In this document: positions 7,738 through 16,300 of the stretch, one piece after another
Numbering within the stretch: the stretch's first letter is position 1
Layout of the letters: every line of letters begins with the position of its first letter
DNA from: Janthinobacterium sp. GW458P
GTDB lineage: Bacteria > Pseudomonadota > Gammaproteobacteria > Burkholderiales > Burkholderiaceae_D
Length of the DNA: 32,649 nt
Direction of reading: 5' to 3'
Assembly (NCBI RefSeq): GCF_002127585.1
Contig: NZ_NEGZ01000014.1
Span: 1 to 32,649, forward strand
Translations under genes and position numbers: made by a program
The notes under the pieces: model-generated
What the model was told of the DNA's origin: nothing
The model's input: only the letters and a program-made list of their open reading frames with translations
Databases searched by the model: none

Positions 7738-8358
7738 ATGAGTGAGCAGCAGGCACTGGCGGCGCGCCTGCGCGCCATCGCCCGCGCCACGCCGTGGTGC
7801 ATGCAGGCGCTGCAAGCCGTAGCGCAGCTGGGCTTGCCTGATTGCTGCATCGGCGCCGGCGCCGTGCGCAACCTCGTGTGGGATGCCTTGCACGGCTATG
7901 CGCAACCATCGGCATTGAGCGACGTCGACGTGGCGTATTTCGATGCGCACGATTTGCTTGCGGAAAGCGAGGTGCAGCTGCGCCAGCGCCTGGAAACGGC
8001 GCTGCCCGGCGTGCCGTGGGAAGTGTGCAACCAGGCCAGGGTGCACCTGTGGTTTGAAGAAGAGTTCGGCTATGCCGTGCCGCCGTTGCTGTCGCTCGAT
8101 GACGCCATCGCTTCCTGGCCCGAGTTTGCCACCGCCGTCGGCATCCATCTGCAGCCTGACGGCGAGATCGGCATCGTCGCGCCGCATGGCCTCGATGACC
8201 TGTTCAATATGGTGGTGCGGCGCAACCCGGCGCGCATCAGCCCGGACGGCTATGCGCAGCGGCTGGCCAGCAAGGACTACGCGGCGCGCTGGCCGCGCGT
8301 CACCATCATCGCCTGGCATTGCGTGCCACGCGATGGCACATATTTAAAAAGCAATTAA
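7738..8358 (+). CDS. DUF925 nucleotidyltransferase-like protein
   Basis: A 206-residue cytoplasmic protein. Residues 38-53 hold the GAGAVRNLVWDALHG block and residues 61-69 hold SDVDVAYFD, with acidic D62 and D64 placed like the metal ligands of nucleotidyltransferases. This pattern matches the PF06042 (DUF925, NTP_transf_6) family, whose members are predicted nucleotidyltransferases with unknown substrates. The C-terminal HGLDDLFNMVVRRNP and YAQRLASKDYAARWPRV segments also match the family. It begins 12 bases after the DUF4424 gene, so it could be read from the same transcript. Its link to the condensin-like genes is by position only. Confidence 0.8.
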   Translation: MSEQQALAARLRAIARATPWCMQALQAVAQLGLPDCCIGAGAVRNLVWDALHGYAQPSALSDVDVAYFDAHDLLAESEVQLRQRLETALPGVPWEVCNQARVHLWFEEEFGYAVPPLLSLDDAIASWPEFATAVGIHLQPDGEIGIVAPHGLDDLFNMVVRRNPARISPDGYAQRLASKDYAARWPRVTIIAWHCVPRDGTYLKSN

Positions 8359-8387
8359 TTGCACTGTGGATACACATTGTTTATAAT
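8359..8387 (+). promoter_or_regulatory. Near-consensus sigma-70 promoter
   Basis: TTGCAC (8359-8364) and TATAAT (8382-8387) are separated by exactly 17 bases. The start point would be near 8394, leaving either an almost leaderless message for the ATG at 8401 or a leader of about 20 bases for the ATG at 8416. The promoter directly follows the stop codon of the nucleotidyltransferase-like gene. Confidence 0.75.
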
Positions 8388-8400
8388 TGCCAATTATTTA

Positions 8401-8760
8401 ATGCTGCGCTCTGTCATGCCATTGTTCCATTTTCTGAAGCGTGTACTCGCCTGGTGCGGCGTCGTCTTGTTGCTGTATTGCCTCGCGGCCGTTTTCATGA
8501 CGGCGCCTATGGTCCTGGCCGGCCTGTTGATGGCGGCCGCGCAACTGGGCATCAGTTTCGCCATGGTAGGCCGCGGTAACCGCTGGGCATGGCTGCTGCT
8601 GATGCCCTTCGTATGGGGGGTGCTGTTTGCCCTGCCTTTCTACCTTGGACGCGACATCCACACCTTTGTACCGACTTTGCTTGCATTTATTTACATGCCT
8701 GTCGCGCTGGGCCTGTTTTATACGGCGGCGCACCAGTTCCGCCTGTACCGGGCCGCCTGA
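8401..8760 (+). CDS. Small integral membrane protein, unrecognised
   Basis: A 119-residue protein with about four hydrophobic segments (roughly residues 13-33, 35-52, 60-80 and 86-108), so an inner-membrane protein. I do not recognise the family. The frame is open upstream to a TTG at 8359, but that TTG is the -35 element of a near-consensus promoter, so ATG 8401 or ATG 8416 (start MPLFHFLKRVL) is more plausible. Neither has a strong Shine-Dalgarno sequence. The next gene starts 31 bases downstream and may be cotranscribed. Confidence 0.6.
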   Translation: MLRSVMPLFHFLKRVLAWCGVVLLLYCLAAVFMTAPMVLAGLLMAAAQLGISFAMVGRGNRWAWLLLMPFVWGVLFALPFYLGRDIHTFVPTLLAFIYMPVALGLFYTAAHQFRLYRAA

Positions 8761-8791
8761 GGACGATTCCTCTTTATTTGATCCCTACAAC

Positions 8792-9601
8792 ATGATGTTA
8801 TCGATTTCCACGCCGCTGCGCCGCATCGGCCGCCTGCTTTGCCTTTCCTCCGCCTTCGTGGCGCCCGCTGCCTGGGCTGACAGCTATACCGATTTCCAGC
8901 AAGCCAGCGGCCAGCTGGAAGCGCTGATGGACAAGGCGACGCCGCAAAGCGGCTTGCCGCGCCTGGGCGACCCCGAGGTGGCGCAGCTGTTTGCGCAGAT
9001 CGCCGACGGCCCGCGCCTGTTCCAGGCGCCCGTCGCGGCGCTGCAGGACATGAACCAGAGCGCGGCCGTGTGCGAGCAGGCCATGCGGCTGGGCAAAGCG
9101 TACTATACGTTTGCCCTCTCAATGCCTTTGTCGCTGCCCGCCGCTGAGCTGCTGAAGGCGAGCAAGGAGCAGATGACGCGGAACCTGGCCAATTATGGCG
9201 ATGAAATGAGCACCTTGTTTGCCTTTGGCATGCATTGCCATGGCCATGTGATCGGGCTGATGGAGCAGGAATTCAGTAGCCAGCCGCTGCAGGCGGTGAG
9301 CAGTGCGGAGCGCCTGCGCGCGCGCGCCTTCAGCAAGGGTTCGACCTCCCTGTATGCTGGCGTGGTGCAGTTCGTGCAAGCGCCGTTCTGGAGCGTGGCG
9401 CAAAAGAAGCGGATGCTGGAAGCGGCGGCGCAGCACGCCACGGCGAATGCCAATCTGATGGCGCCGCCCCTGCGCGAACGTATGCTGGCCAGCCTGGCCG
9501 ACGCGGACAAGGACCTTGATCCCGCCCTGGCGCCGGGGCTGGCGACGATACGCGCGGCGCTGGCCGTGACGACGTGTACCGGCCTGTGCCAGTACTATTG
9601 A
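8792..9601 (+). CDS. Exported protein of unknown function with an HCHGH motif
   Basis: A 269-residue protein. The frame is open further upstream, but the ATG at 8792 begins a clear signal peptide (basic RRIGR, hydrophobic LLCLSSAFVA, cleavage near AAWADS), so I use that start. The mature part is helical and rich in Ala, Leu and Gln. Two notable features are an MHCHGH run (H148, C149, H150, H152) and a C-terminal CTGLCQYY. These could bind metal or form disulfides in the periplasm, but I know no family with this pattern. It ends one base before the stop codon of the opposing membrane-protein gene. Confidence 0.65.
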   Translation: MMLSISTPLRRIGRLLCLSSAFVAPAAWADSYTDFQQASGQLEALMDKATPQSGLPRLGDPEVAQLFAQIADGPRLFQAPVAALQDMNQSAAVCEQAMRLGKAYYTFALSMPLSLPAAELLKASKEQMTRNLANYGDEMSTLFAFGMHCHGHVIGLMEQEFSSQPLQAVSSAERLRARAFSKGSTSLYAGVVQFVQAPFWSVAQKKRMLEAAAQHATANANLMAPPLRERMLASLADADKDLDPALAPGLATIRAALAVTTCTGLCQYY

Positions 9602-9602
9602 T

Positions 9603-10121
9603 TTACTCGGCGGCTTGCAGGGGCTTGCTGCGCTGGCGCCAGCGCAGCAGTCCCCAGGCGTACACGGCGTAGTAGCCGATGACGAGGCCGTAGGCGGCCA
9701 TGGTCAGCGGGCTCTGGCCGAACGGCGGCGGCGGCACGGGCACGTCCAGGCGCGTGTTCATATAGATTTGCATGCCGCGGTACAGCAGGCGGGCGATGAA
9801 CAGCATCGTGATGGTTAATCCAAGGTAGCGGTGCTGGGTAAAGAAGAAATCCTTGCCCACCTGCTCGAAGCGCGTCAGCTTCAGGCCCAGCACGCCCAGC
9901 CAGCCGCCGGCCAGCGCGGCCCCGCCCAGGCTCGACAGGGGCAGCAGCTCGAATTTCGTCGTCGTCGCCAGGAACAGCAGCAGCGCGGGAAAGCCGACGG
10001 CGACCAGCCAGTGCCGCCACAGCTGCGATTTCTGGCGCGCCACCAGTTTTTTCAGGCGCGAATAGATGCGCCAGACCAGCAGCGGGACCAGGAACAGCAG
10101 GGCGAGGGTAGTGGTTTCCAT
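9603..10121 (-). CDS. DUF1453/CcdC-like integral membrane protein
   Basis: A 172-residue membrane protein with about five hydrophobic segments. The frame allows an N-terminal extension to 10211, but the ATG at 10121 (METTTLALLFLVPLL) opens directly into the first membrane helix and is the likely start. The central GLKLTRFEQVGKDFFFTQHR stretch, followed by a membrane helix with an RLLYRGMQIY end, resembles DUF1453 (CcdC-like) proteins, whose role is unclear. A Pro-rich periplasmic or cytosolic loop (VPVPPPP) precedes the last helix. It is convergent with the exported-protein gene on the left and divergent from the S9 peptidase on the right. Confidence 0.65.
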   Translation of the reverse strand: METTTLALLFLVPLLVWRIYSRLKKLVARQKSQLWRHWLVAVGFPALLLFLATTTKFELLPLSSLGGAALAGGWLGVLGLKLTRFEQVGKDFFFTQHRYLGLTITMLFIARLLYRGMQIYMNTRLDVPVPPPPFGQSPLTMAAYGLVIGYYAVYAWGLLRWRQRSKPLQAAE

Positions 10122-10204
10122 GTAGGCTTCGGGTACGGGTAAAACAGCGATTGTAAGCCAGATGGCGATGCGGGCGAAAATTGTCATATGGCAAAAGTTG
10201 CTTA

Positions 10205-10233
10205 TTGACATTTACATGGCATGAAAGCACTAT
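10205..10233 (+). promoter_or_regulatory. Candidate promoter of the S9 peptidase gene
   Basis: A perfect -35 TTGACA (10205-10210) is followed at 17 bp by CACTAT (10228-10233), or at 20 bp by TATGTT (10231-10236). The -10 is poor. The position, about 70 bases ahead of the ATG at 10308, is suitable. Confidence 0.4.
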
Positions 10234-10307
10234 GTTCTGTCACACCTTGCCGCCATGAGCGGCGCGGTGCCATCGGTCATCGTTTTCATCCACCTCACTG
10301 GAGTGCC

Positions 10308-12812
10308 ATGTCTGTTCGCTTCCCCTTGTTGCCCATCACCGTAGGCTTGCTGGCCTCGTCTCCCCTGGCCATGGCGCAGGATGCCGGTTATCAAATGCCG
10401 CCCGCACCGCTGCAAGCCATCGTCGATGCGCCGCGCGCGCCGACCCTGAGCCTGAGCCCGAAACGCAACCTGGCCGCCGTGCTGCCCACGCCGTCCCTGC
10501 CCGGCATCAGCGAGGTGGCGCAGCCGGAACTGAAGCTGGCCGGCCTGCGCATCAATCCCCGCACGTATTCGGCCAGCCGCTTCAGTTTCCATACGGGACT
10601 GGGCTTGCTCGACATCGATACGCAGAAGGAAGTCAAGGTCAGCGGCTTGCCGGCGGCGCCCCGCATCGCCGACCTGGCCTGGTCGCCCGACCAGCGCTAC
10701 CTGGCGTTCACCCACGTCGCCTTTGCCGATCCCGCCAGGGGCGTGAAGGCGTCGGGCGTGGAACTGTGGCTGCTCGACGTGCAGACGAAAGCGGCGCGCA
10801 AGCTGGCCAGCACGCCTTTGTCGACCGTGTATGGGCGCGGCTTTTCGTGGATGCCCGACAGCAAGACCCTGCTGGTGCAGCTGAAGCCGGCCAGGCTGGG
10901 CGCGGCGCCCGTGCCGAGCGGCATTCCGACAGGCCCGTCCATCCAGGACAGCGTGCCCGGCGGCGGCGTCAAGCAGTTGCGCACCTATCCCGACCTGCTG
11001 AAAAACGCGCAGGACGCGCAGCTGTTCGAACATTACACGACCGTGCAGCTGGCCTTGCTGGACGTGGCGGGCAAGCAGCGTCTGGTCGGCCAGCCGGGCC
11101 AGTTCTCGCGCGTGTCGGCTTCGCCTGATGGCAAGCACCTGCTGACGACCAGCATCATGCGTCCGTATTCGTATATCGTGCCGGCGCACGACTTCGGCCA
11201 CAGGATCGATGTGCGCGACCTGAATGGCAAGGTGGAGCACGCGGTGGCGGCGCTGCCGCTGGAAGAAGGCTTGCCTCCAGGCAATGATGCCGTGTCCGCC
11301 GGCGTGCGCTCCGTCAGCTGGCGCGTCGATGCGCCCGCCACCCTGGTGTGGGCCGAAGCGCAGGACGGCGGCGACCCGGCCAGGGCGGCCGAGATCCGCG
11401 ACATCGTCTACACGCAGGCGGCGCCGTTTACCAGCAAACCGGCCGTGCTGGCCAGGCTCGGATCGCGCTACGCGGGCGTGGCCTGGGGCCGCGGCGACCT
11501 GGCCCTGCTCAGCGAAGCGTGGTACAAGACGCGCGCCGTCAAGCAGTGGCGCATCCAGCCGGACCAGCCGTCCGCCGTGGCGGGCACGCCTGGCGACCTC
11601 GTGTATGCCGGCTCGTTCGAAGACCGCTACAACGATCCGGGCACGCCCGTCATGCGCGCGGACGCTGCCGGCTTGCCGCGGTTGCTGATCGCCGCTGACG
11701 GTTCCATCCTGCTCGACGGCCAGGGCGCATCGAAGGATGGCGACCGGCCCTTCATCGACCGCCTGAACCTGGCGACGAAACAGAAGCAGCGCCTGTTCCA
11801 GAGCGCCGCGCCCTACTATGAAAACGTGGTGGCCGTGCTGGACGAGGACGGCAGCCGCCTGCTGTCCACGCGCGAGTCGCCGACCGAGCAGCCCAATTAC
11901 TATGTGCGCAATCTCAAGCAGGGCGCCGCGCAATTGACGGCCCTCACGCACTTCCCCCATCCGCTGCCGCAGCTGAAGGACGTGCAGAAAGAGCTGATCC
12001 GCTACAAGCGCGCCGACGGCGTCGACCTGACGGCCACATTGATGCTGCCGCCAAACTATGACGTGAAACGCGACGGCCCGCTGCCGATCCTGATGTGGGC
12101 GTATCCGCAGGAATTCAAGACAGCCAGCGCCGCCAGCCAGACCAAGGGCTCGCCGTATAAATTCAACGCCGTCAGCTACTGGGGCCCGGCCGCCTTCCTG
12201 TCCATGGGCTACGCCGTGCTCGACAATCCATCGTTCCCCATCGTCGGCAACGGCGAGCAGGAGCCGAACGACACCTACCTGCCGCAGCTGGTGGCCGATG
12301 CCGAGGCGGCCGTCGACGAAGTGGTGCGCCGTGGCGTGGCCGACCGCAACCGCATCGCCATCGGCGGCCACTCGTATGGCGCCTTCATGACGGGCAATCT
12401 GCTGGCGCACACGCGGCTGTTCCGCGCCGGCATCGCCCGCAGCGGCGCCTACAACCGCACCCTGACGCCGTTCGGCTTCCAGGCGGAAGAGCGCCCGTTC
12501 TGGCAGGCGCCGGCCGTCTACCAGGCCATGTCGCCGTTCAATTCCGCGGACAAGATCAAGGATGCCCTGCTGATAATCCATGGCGAACAGGACAACAACT
12601 CGGGCACCTTCCCCATCCAGAGCGAGCGCATGTTCCAGGCCGTCAAGGGCCTGGGCGGCACGGCGCGGCTGGTGATGCTGCCGAACGAAAGCCATGGCTA
12701 CCGCGCGCGCGAATCGATCATGCAGATGCTGTATGAAAGCAACAACTGGCTGGAAAAATATGTGAAGAACGCGGCGCCGCCAGCCGCCGACGTCCAGCCG
12801 GCAGGCAAATAA
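10308..12812 (+). CDS. Exported S9 family peptidase, glutamyl-endopeptidase-like
   Basis: An 834-residue protein with a signal peptide (MSVRFPLLP, hydrophobic core, cleavage near AMAQDA) and a GGAG Shine-Dalgarno 4-8 bases before the ATG; the upstream in-frame ATG at 10221 lacks these. Residues about 60-560 form a beta-propeller-like domain (repeated strands such as DLAWSPDQRYLAFTHV). The C-terminal alpha/beta hydrolase has the nucleophile motif GGHSYGA (S689), D762 in GEQDNN and H796 in NESHGY, a complete triad. The domain order is that of prolyl oligopeptidases (S9). The PSFPIVGNGEQEPNDTY region and the sequence around the triad resemble the plant chloroplast glutamyl endopeptidase branch. 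It probably cleaves short peptides in the periplasm. Family certain, specificity inferred. Confidence 0.9.
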   Translation: MSVRFPLLPITVGLLASSPLAMAQDAGYQMPPAPLQAIVDAPRAPTLSLSPKRNLAAVLPTPSLPGISEVAQPELKLAGLRINPRTYSASRFSFHTGLGLLDIDTQKEVKVSGLPAAPRIADLAWSPDQRYLAFTHVAFADPARGVKASGVELWLLDVQTKAARKLASTPLSTVYGRGFSWMPDSKTLLVQLKPARLGAAPVPSGIPTGPSIQDSVPGGGVKQLRTYPDLLKNAQDAQLFEHYTTVQLALLDVAGKQRLVGQPGQFSRVSASPDGKHLLTTSIMRPYSYIVPAHDFGHRIDVRDLNGKVEHAVAALPLEEGLPPGNDAVSAGVRSVSWRVDAPATLVWAEAQDGGDPARAAEIRDIVYTQAAPFTSKPAVLARLGSRYAGVAWGRGDLALLSEAWYKTRAVKQWRIQPDQPSAVAGTPGDLVYAGSFEDRYNDPGTPVMRADAAGLPRLLIAADGSILLDGQGASKDGDRPFIDRLNLATKQKQRLFQSAAPYYENVVAVLDEDGSRLLSTRESPTEQPNYYVRNLKQGAAQLTALTHFPHPLPQLKDVQKELIRYKRADGVDLTATLMLPPNYDVKRDGPLPILMWAYPQEFKTASAASQTKGSPYKFNAVSYWGPAAFLSMGYAVLDNPSFPIVGNGEQEPNDTYLPQLVADAEAAVDEVVRRGVADRNRIAIGGHSYGAFMTGNLLAHTRLFRAGIARSGAYNRTLTPFGFQAEERPFWQAPAVYQAMSPFNSADKIKDALLIIHGEQDNNSGTFPIQSERMFQAVKGLGGTARLVMLPNESHGYRARESIMQMLYESNNWLEKYVKNAAPPAADVQPAGK

Positions 12813-12868
12813 GGGCAGCGGCGCGCATCTCGTGGTATGGTCTTCCTTTGTCTGCAGGGAGGCCAGCC

Positions 12869-13045
12869 ATGACCGTTATCCATGTCCACCGCGCGCCCGA
12901 CCCGGCGCCTGTCGATGAACCCATGCCGGCGCCGGAGCCGCAGGAAGCGCCCGGCCACCACCCGGGCCCCGTGCACCCGGTGCCGCAGGAAGATCCCGTG
13001 CCGCACCCGCATCCCAATCTCGTCAAGAAAGGCTGTTTTAGATGA
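12869..13045 (+). CDS. Small Pro/His-rich protein, unrecognised
   Basis: A 58-residue ORF starting at ATG 12869 with a good GGGAGG Shine-Dalgarno 6-7 bases upstream. Its stop TGA overlaps the start ATG of the next gene (ATGA), which argues that it is a real, translated gene. The product is almost entirely Pro, Glu, Ala and His (PVDEPMPAPEPQEAPGHHPG and further PHPHP motifs), so it is probably disordered. His-rich runs could bind metal ions, but that is a guess. I recognise no family. Confidence 0.6.
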   Translation: MTVIHVHRAPDPAPVDEPMPAPEPQEAPGHHPGPVHPVPQEDPVPHPHPNLVKKGCFR

Positions 13046-13281
13046 CAATTGTCAAGGAAGTCTACACACGCAAAGTCAGCGGTGAAACGTTCGACTATGA
13101 GCTCGACTATACACAGGGCGCCGATGTCGCCTGGATTGCGCGCGTGTACCACGACGGCGTGCTGAAAGGCTCGCCGCACGGCGCGCTGACGGCCAACGTG
13201 CTGTCCGGCCCCGCGCTGGAACAATATCTGCGCGCTTACGTCGAAGGCATGATCGAGCGGGGCCTCGACGTGGCCGAGTAA
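13042..13281 (+). CDS. Small conserved-looking hypothetical protein
   Basis: A 79-residue soluble protein, start ATG overlapping the stop of the Pro/His-rich gene. The N-terminal half reads as beta strands (KEVYTRKVSGETFDYELDY, then AWIARVYHDG), and the C-terminal half as an amphipathic helix (GPALEQYLRAYVEGMIERG). I do not recognise a named family. The pair is closed by a strong terminator 26 bases past the stop, so the two small genes, perhaps with the S9 peptidase gene upstream, form the end of a transcript. Confidence 0.65.
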   Translation: MTIVKEVYTRKVSGETFDYELDYTQGADVAWIARVYHDGVLKGSPHGALTANVLSGPALEQYLRAYVEGMIERGLDVAE

Positions 13282-13306
13282 GTTTGCCTTTGCGGCAGAG
13301 CAAGGA

Positions 13307-13334
13307 AAAGGGCGCCGCGGCGCCCTTTGTGTTT
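13307..13334. terminator. Strong, probably bidirectional, intrinsic terminator
   Basis: A perfect 10-bp stem AAAGGGCGCC (13307-13316) / GGCGCCCTTT (13319-13328) with a tiny loop is followed by GTGTTTTT on the + strand. On the minus strand the stem end supplies TTT and a pyrimidine-rich run follows. It lies between the tail of the small-gene pair and the tail of tamB, where a shared terminator is expected. Confidence 0.85.
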
Positions 13335-13361
13335 TTCGCTTGCGTTGAATCAATCAATGCA

Positions 13362-16300
13362 TCAATCAAACGCCCACGTGTAAAGGACGTCCAGCGCATT
13401 ATTGGTGCCGGTCTGGAATTGCAGGGTGATGCGGCGGTTCAGCTTGTAGCGCAGCTTGACCAGGCTCGTCGCCGTGCTCGTGCCCTGCTCGAACGTCAGG
13501 TAGGCGCGCGACGACAGCCGCTTGCCGACGGTGACGACCGTGCTTTCCAGTCCTTGCGCCTGCGACAGGCCCACTTCGTCGAGGCCCAGCGAATTGGCCA
13601 GCTTGCCCTGCAAGCCGCCGCCGGAGCCGCCGAAGAGGGCGCCTGCGGCCGTCGTCAAGAGCGCCATTTCATCGCCGGCCGCCGTTTCCGCGCCGTGGCC
13701 CAGGATCAGCCAGGCCAGCTTGTCGCTGTCCGACACGCTTGGCGTGGACACCAGCTTGGCCGTCGGCGCCTGGGCCGTGCCGCGCACTTCCACGCCCGCT
13801 TCCACATTCGTTTCCGACAGGGCCTCGCCTTCGGGACGCTTGCGCACGGCCAGGATATTCAGCGAGGGGTTGTCGTAGGCGCCCGTGAAGGCGATCAGGC
13901 CCCGTTCGATCGACAGTTTCTGGCCGTAGGCTGCGTATTGACCTGTGACAACCTTGATGCTGCCCGTCACGCGCGGCGCGGCGCGGTTGATGACGCGGGC
14001 GCGCACATTGCCCGCCAGGTCGGCGTCGAGCCCCATGCCGCGCAGGTGGAAGTTGTTGCCGAGGTCAAACTCGAGGTCGATATTCAGGGGCAGCGACGGC
14101 GCTTCCTTGCCGCCCTTGGCTTCCTTGCCCAGCACCACCACGTCGCTGCTTTGCGTGGGGGTATCCTGCGGCGCCAGTTCGATCAGCGCGCGGTTGGCCT
14201 TGAACTTGCCCTCGAAGCTGAAGCGCTTGTCGTTGCGCACCAGGGTGCTGTTGCCCGACAGCACCAGGGTGCGGTCGGGACGCGACAGCGCCTGCAGGCG
14301 GTCGGCCAGCAGTTTCAGTTCCAGGCTCGCTTCGCCATTCGCAAAGCGTACCCAGCCATCGGCCTGCACCTTGCCGTCGCCGCCGTCAAAGCTCAGGCGC
14401 TGCAATTGCAGCTGATCGCCGGCCAGCTTGGCTTGCAGCACGCCATTGCGCAATTTCAAGCCCTGGTCGGCCCAGTTCACCAGCAGCTTGCTGCCGTTGA
14501 TGTCGCCATTCAATTGCGGCGCGCCGATGGTGCCGCTGCCGGACAGCGCCACTTTCAGGGCGCCGCCCAGTTCCAGGCCCGGCTGGCCCGTCAGCGGCGC
14601 CAGCCACGCCAACGAATCGATATTCGTGGTGCCCGTCAGCGACAGGGCGCTGTCGTTGCTGATGCGCCCGCCCAGCATTTGCACGGTGGCATTGATATCG
14701 CTCTGGCCCGCGCGCGCGCCGTCGAGTTTCACGGCCAGGCGCAGCTGCTGGTTGGCGACATCCACGCGCGCATCGAAGGTGCGCAAGCCCAGCGCCAGCG
14801 GCTGTTCCACGCCCACCGTCACGTCGCCTTTTTCGCGGTAGACGTGCAGCATGCCGGCCAGCGAGGGATCTTTCTGTTTCGCCGTCGGCACCTGCATGTC
14901 GAGCGACCATTGCGCGCCCAGGGTCAGGTCGCTGCGCGCATTGGCCTGCAGCGAAGGAATGACTTGCGCCAGATAGGTCAGGGCCACGCCGGCCGCCTGG
15001 CCGGAACTGGTCCAGCGGGGGCCGTTCTTGACGAGGCTTTGCATGGTGAAGCTGCCTGCCGGCAATTTGATGACGGTATTGCCCACGCTGATCTGCTCGG
15101 GCTGGCCCAGGCCCGCCACGCCGCTGCCGGCCGCTCCCGCCACCTTCACGGGCACGGGCGCCTGCAGCACGAGCGCATAGCGGCCCTTGTTTTGCAGGCT
15201 GTCGATCGTGCCCGTCCAGGCGGCGCCGCTCTGGCTGCCCTTGACTTGCACTGTGGCATCGAAATCGTCATTGCGCGCCGTCAAACTGACCGTATGGCTG
15301 CCGCGCGTGCCCGTCGTGCCCAGGCGGGCGCTGGCCAGCTTGAAGGTGGGCGTGGCGTAGCCCGTGATCTCCAGGCTGCTGACCATGGGATCGAGCGCGC
15401 CCTGGCCGGCGCCCACGCTGGCGCTGCCTTTCACGGCTTTCAATTGCTGGTCGCCAAAGAAGGTCAGGTCCTTGCCATCGAGCGTCAGCTGCGCGGCGGG
15501 CGCGTCCATCTTGCCCGAGACGGAACCGGCCGCATGCAGCACGCCGGCAAAGCGGGGGCCCAGGGTCGACAGTTGCGGCGCGTCGAGCTTCCACGTCAGC
15601 TTGTCGGTGGCGCCGCCCAGCGCGCCCTTGGCCAGCAGGCTGTTCGGCCCCAGGCGCAATTCCGTATCGACGCTGTCGATGCGTTGCGCGTTGGCGGACA
15701 ATTTGGCGTAGCCGGCCAGCGGCGCGTTTTGCAGGGTCGATTCGCGCAGGGCCAGGTTGAGGGCCACTTGCCAGTCGCTCGTCAAGCGTCCGCTGCCGTT
15801 GAAGTCCGCGTTGACGTTGCCGTTGGGCAGGGATGCGCCAAACGCGGCCGGGTTGATCTTTTGCAAGGAACCCGTCATTTTCAATGCCGCCTGCTGCTTC
15901 GGCCCCGTCAAGCCCACGTCGCCGCTGGCGTGGATGGCGCTGTCCGCTGCCGGGCGCTTGCCGCTGGCGAGGCCCAGTCCTTTCGCGTCGGCCACAAAGC
16001 TCGTGCGCGGCTGCTGCAGTGTGCCCTGCAGCACGCCGCTGGCCAGCACCGTGCCCAGCAAGTCGCCCTGCAGCGCGGACAGCTGGCGCGCATCGACATT
16101 CCAGTTCAGCTTTTCGCCGGCGCCGCCAAAGTTGCCCTTGGCCGTCATGTTGTTCTTGCCCAGCGCCAATTGCACGTCGATGCCGCTGAAATGGGCCGCA
16201 TCGGCCGTCAGCTTGCCCTTGCCCGACAAAGGCTGGTCGAGCAGCTTGCTGGGGCGCACGGTAACGTCCGCATTCGCCAGCCACTGGGGCGCCACATGGC

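Noticed and set aside
1769..8358. A Wadjet (JetABCD) plasmid-defence locus
   Set aside because: The JetA-B-C-like order is present but no JetD (topoisomerase VI-like nuclease) gene follows, so a defence role is not supported.
8359..8400. TTG 8359 as the start of the small membrane protein
   Set aside because: The TTG is the -35 element of a near-consensus promoter, so it should lie upstream of the transcript.
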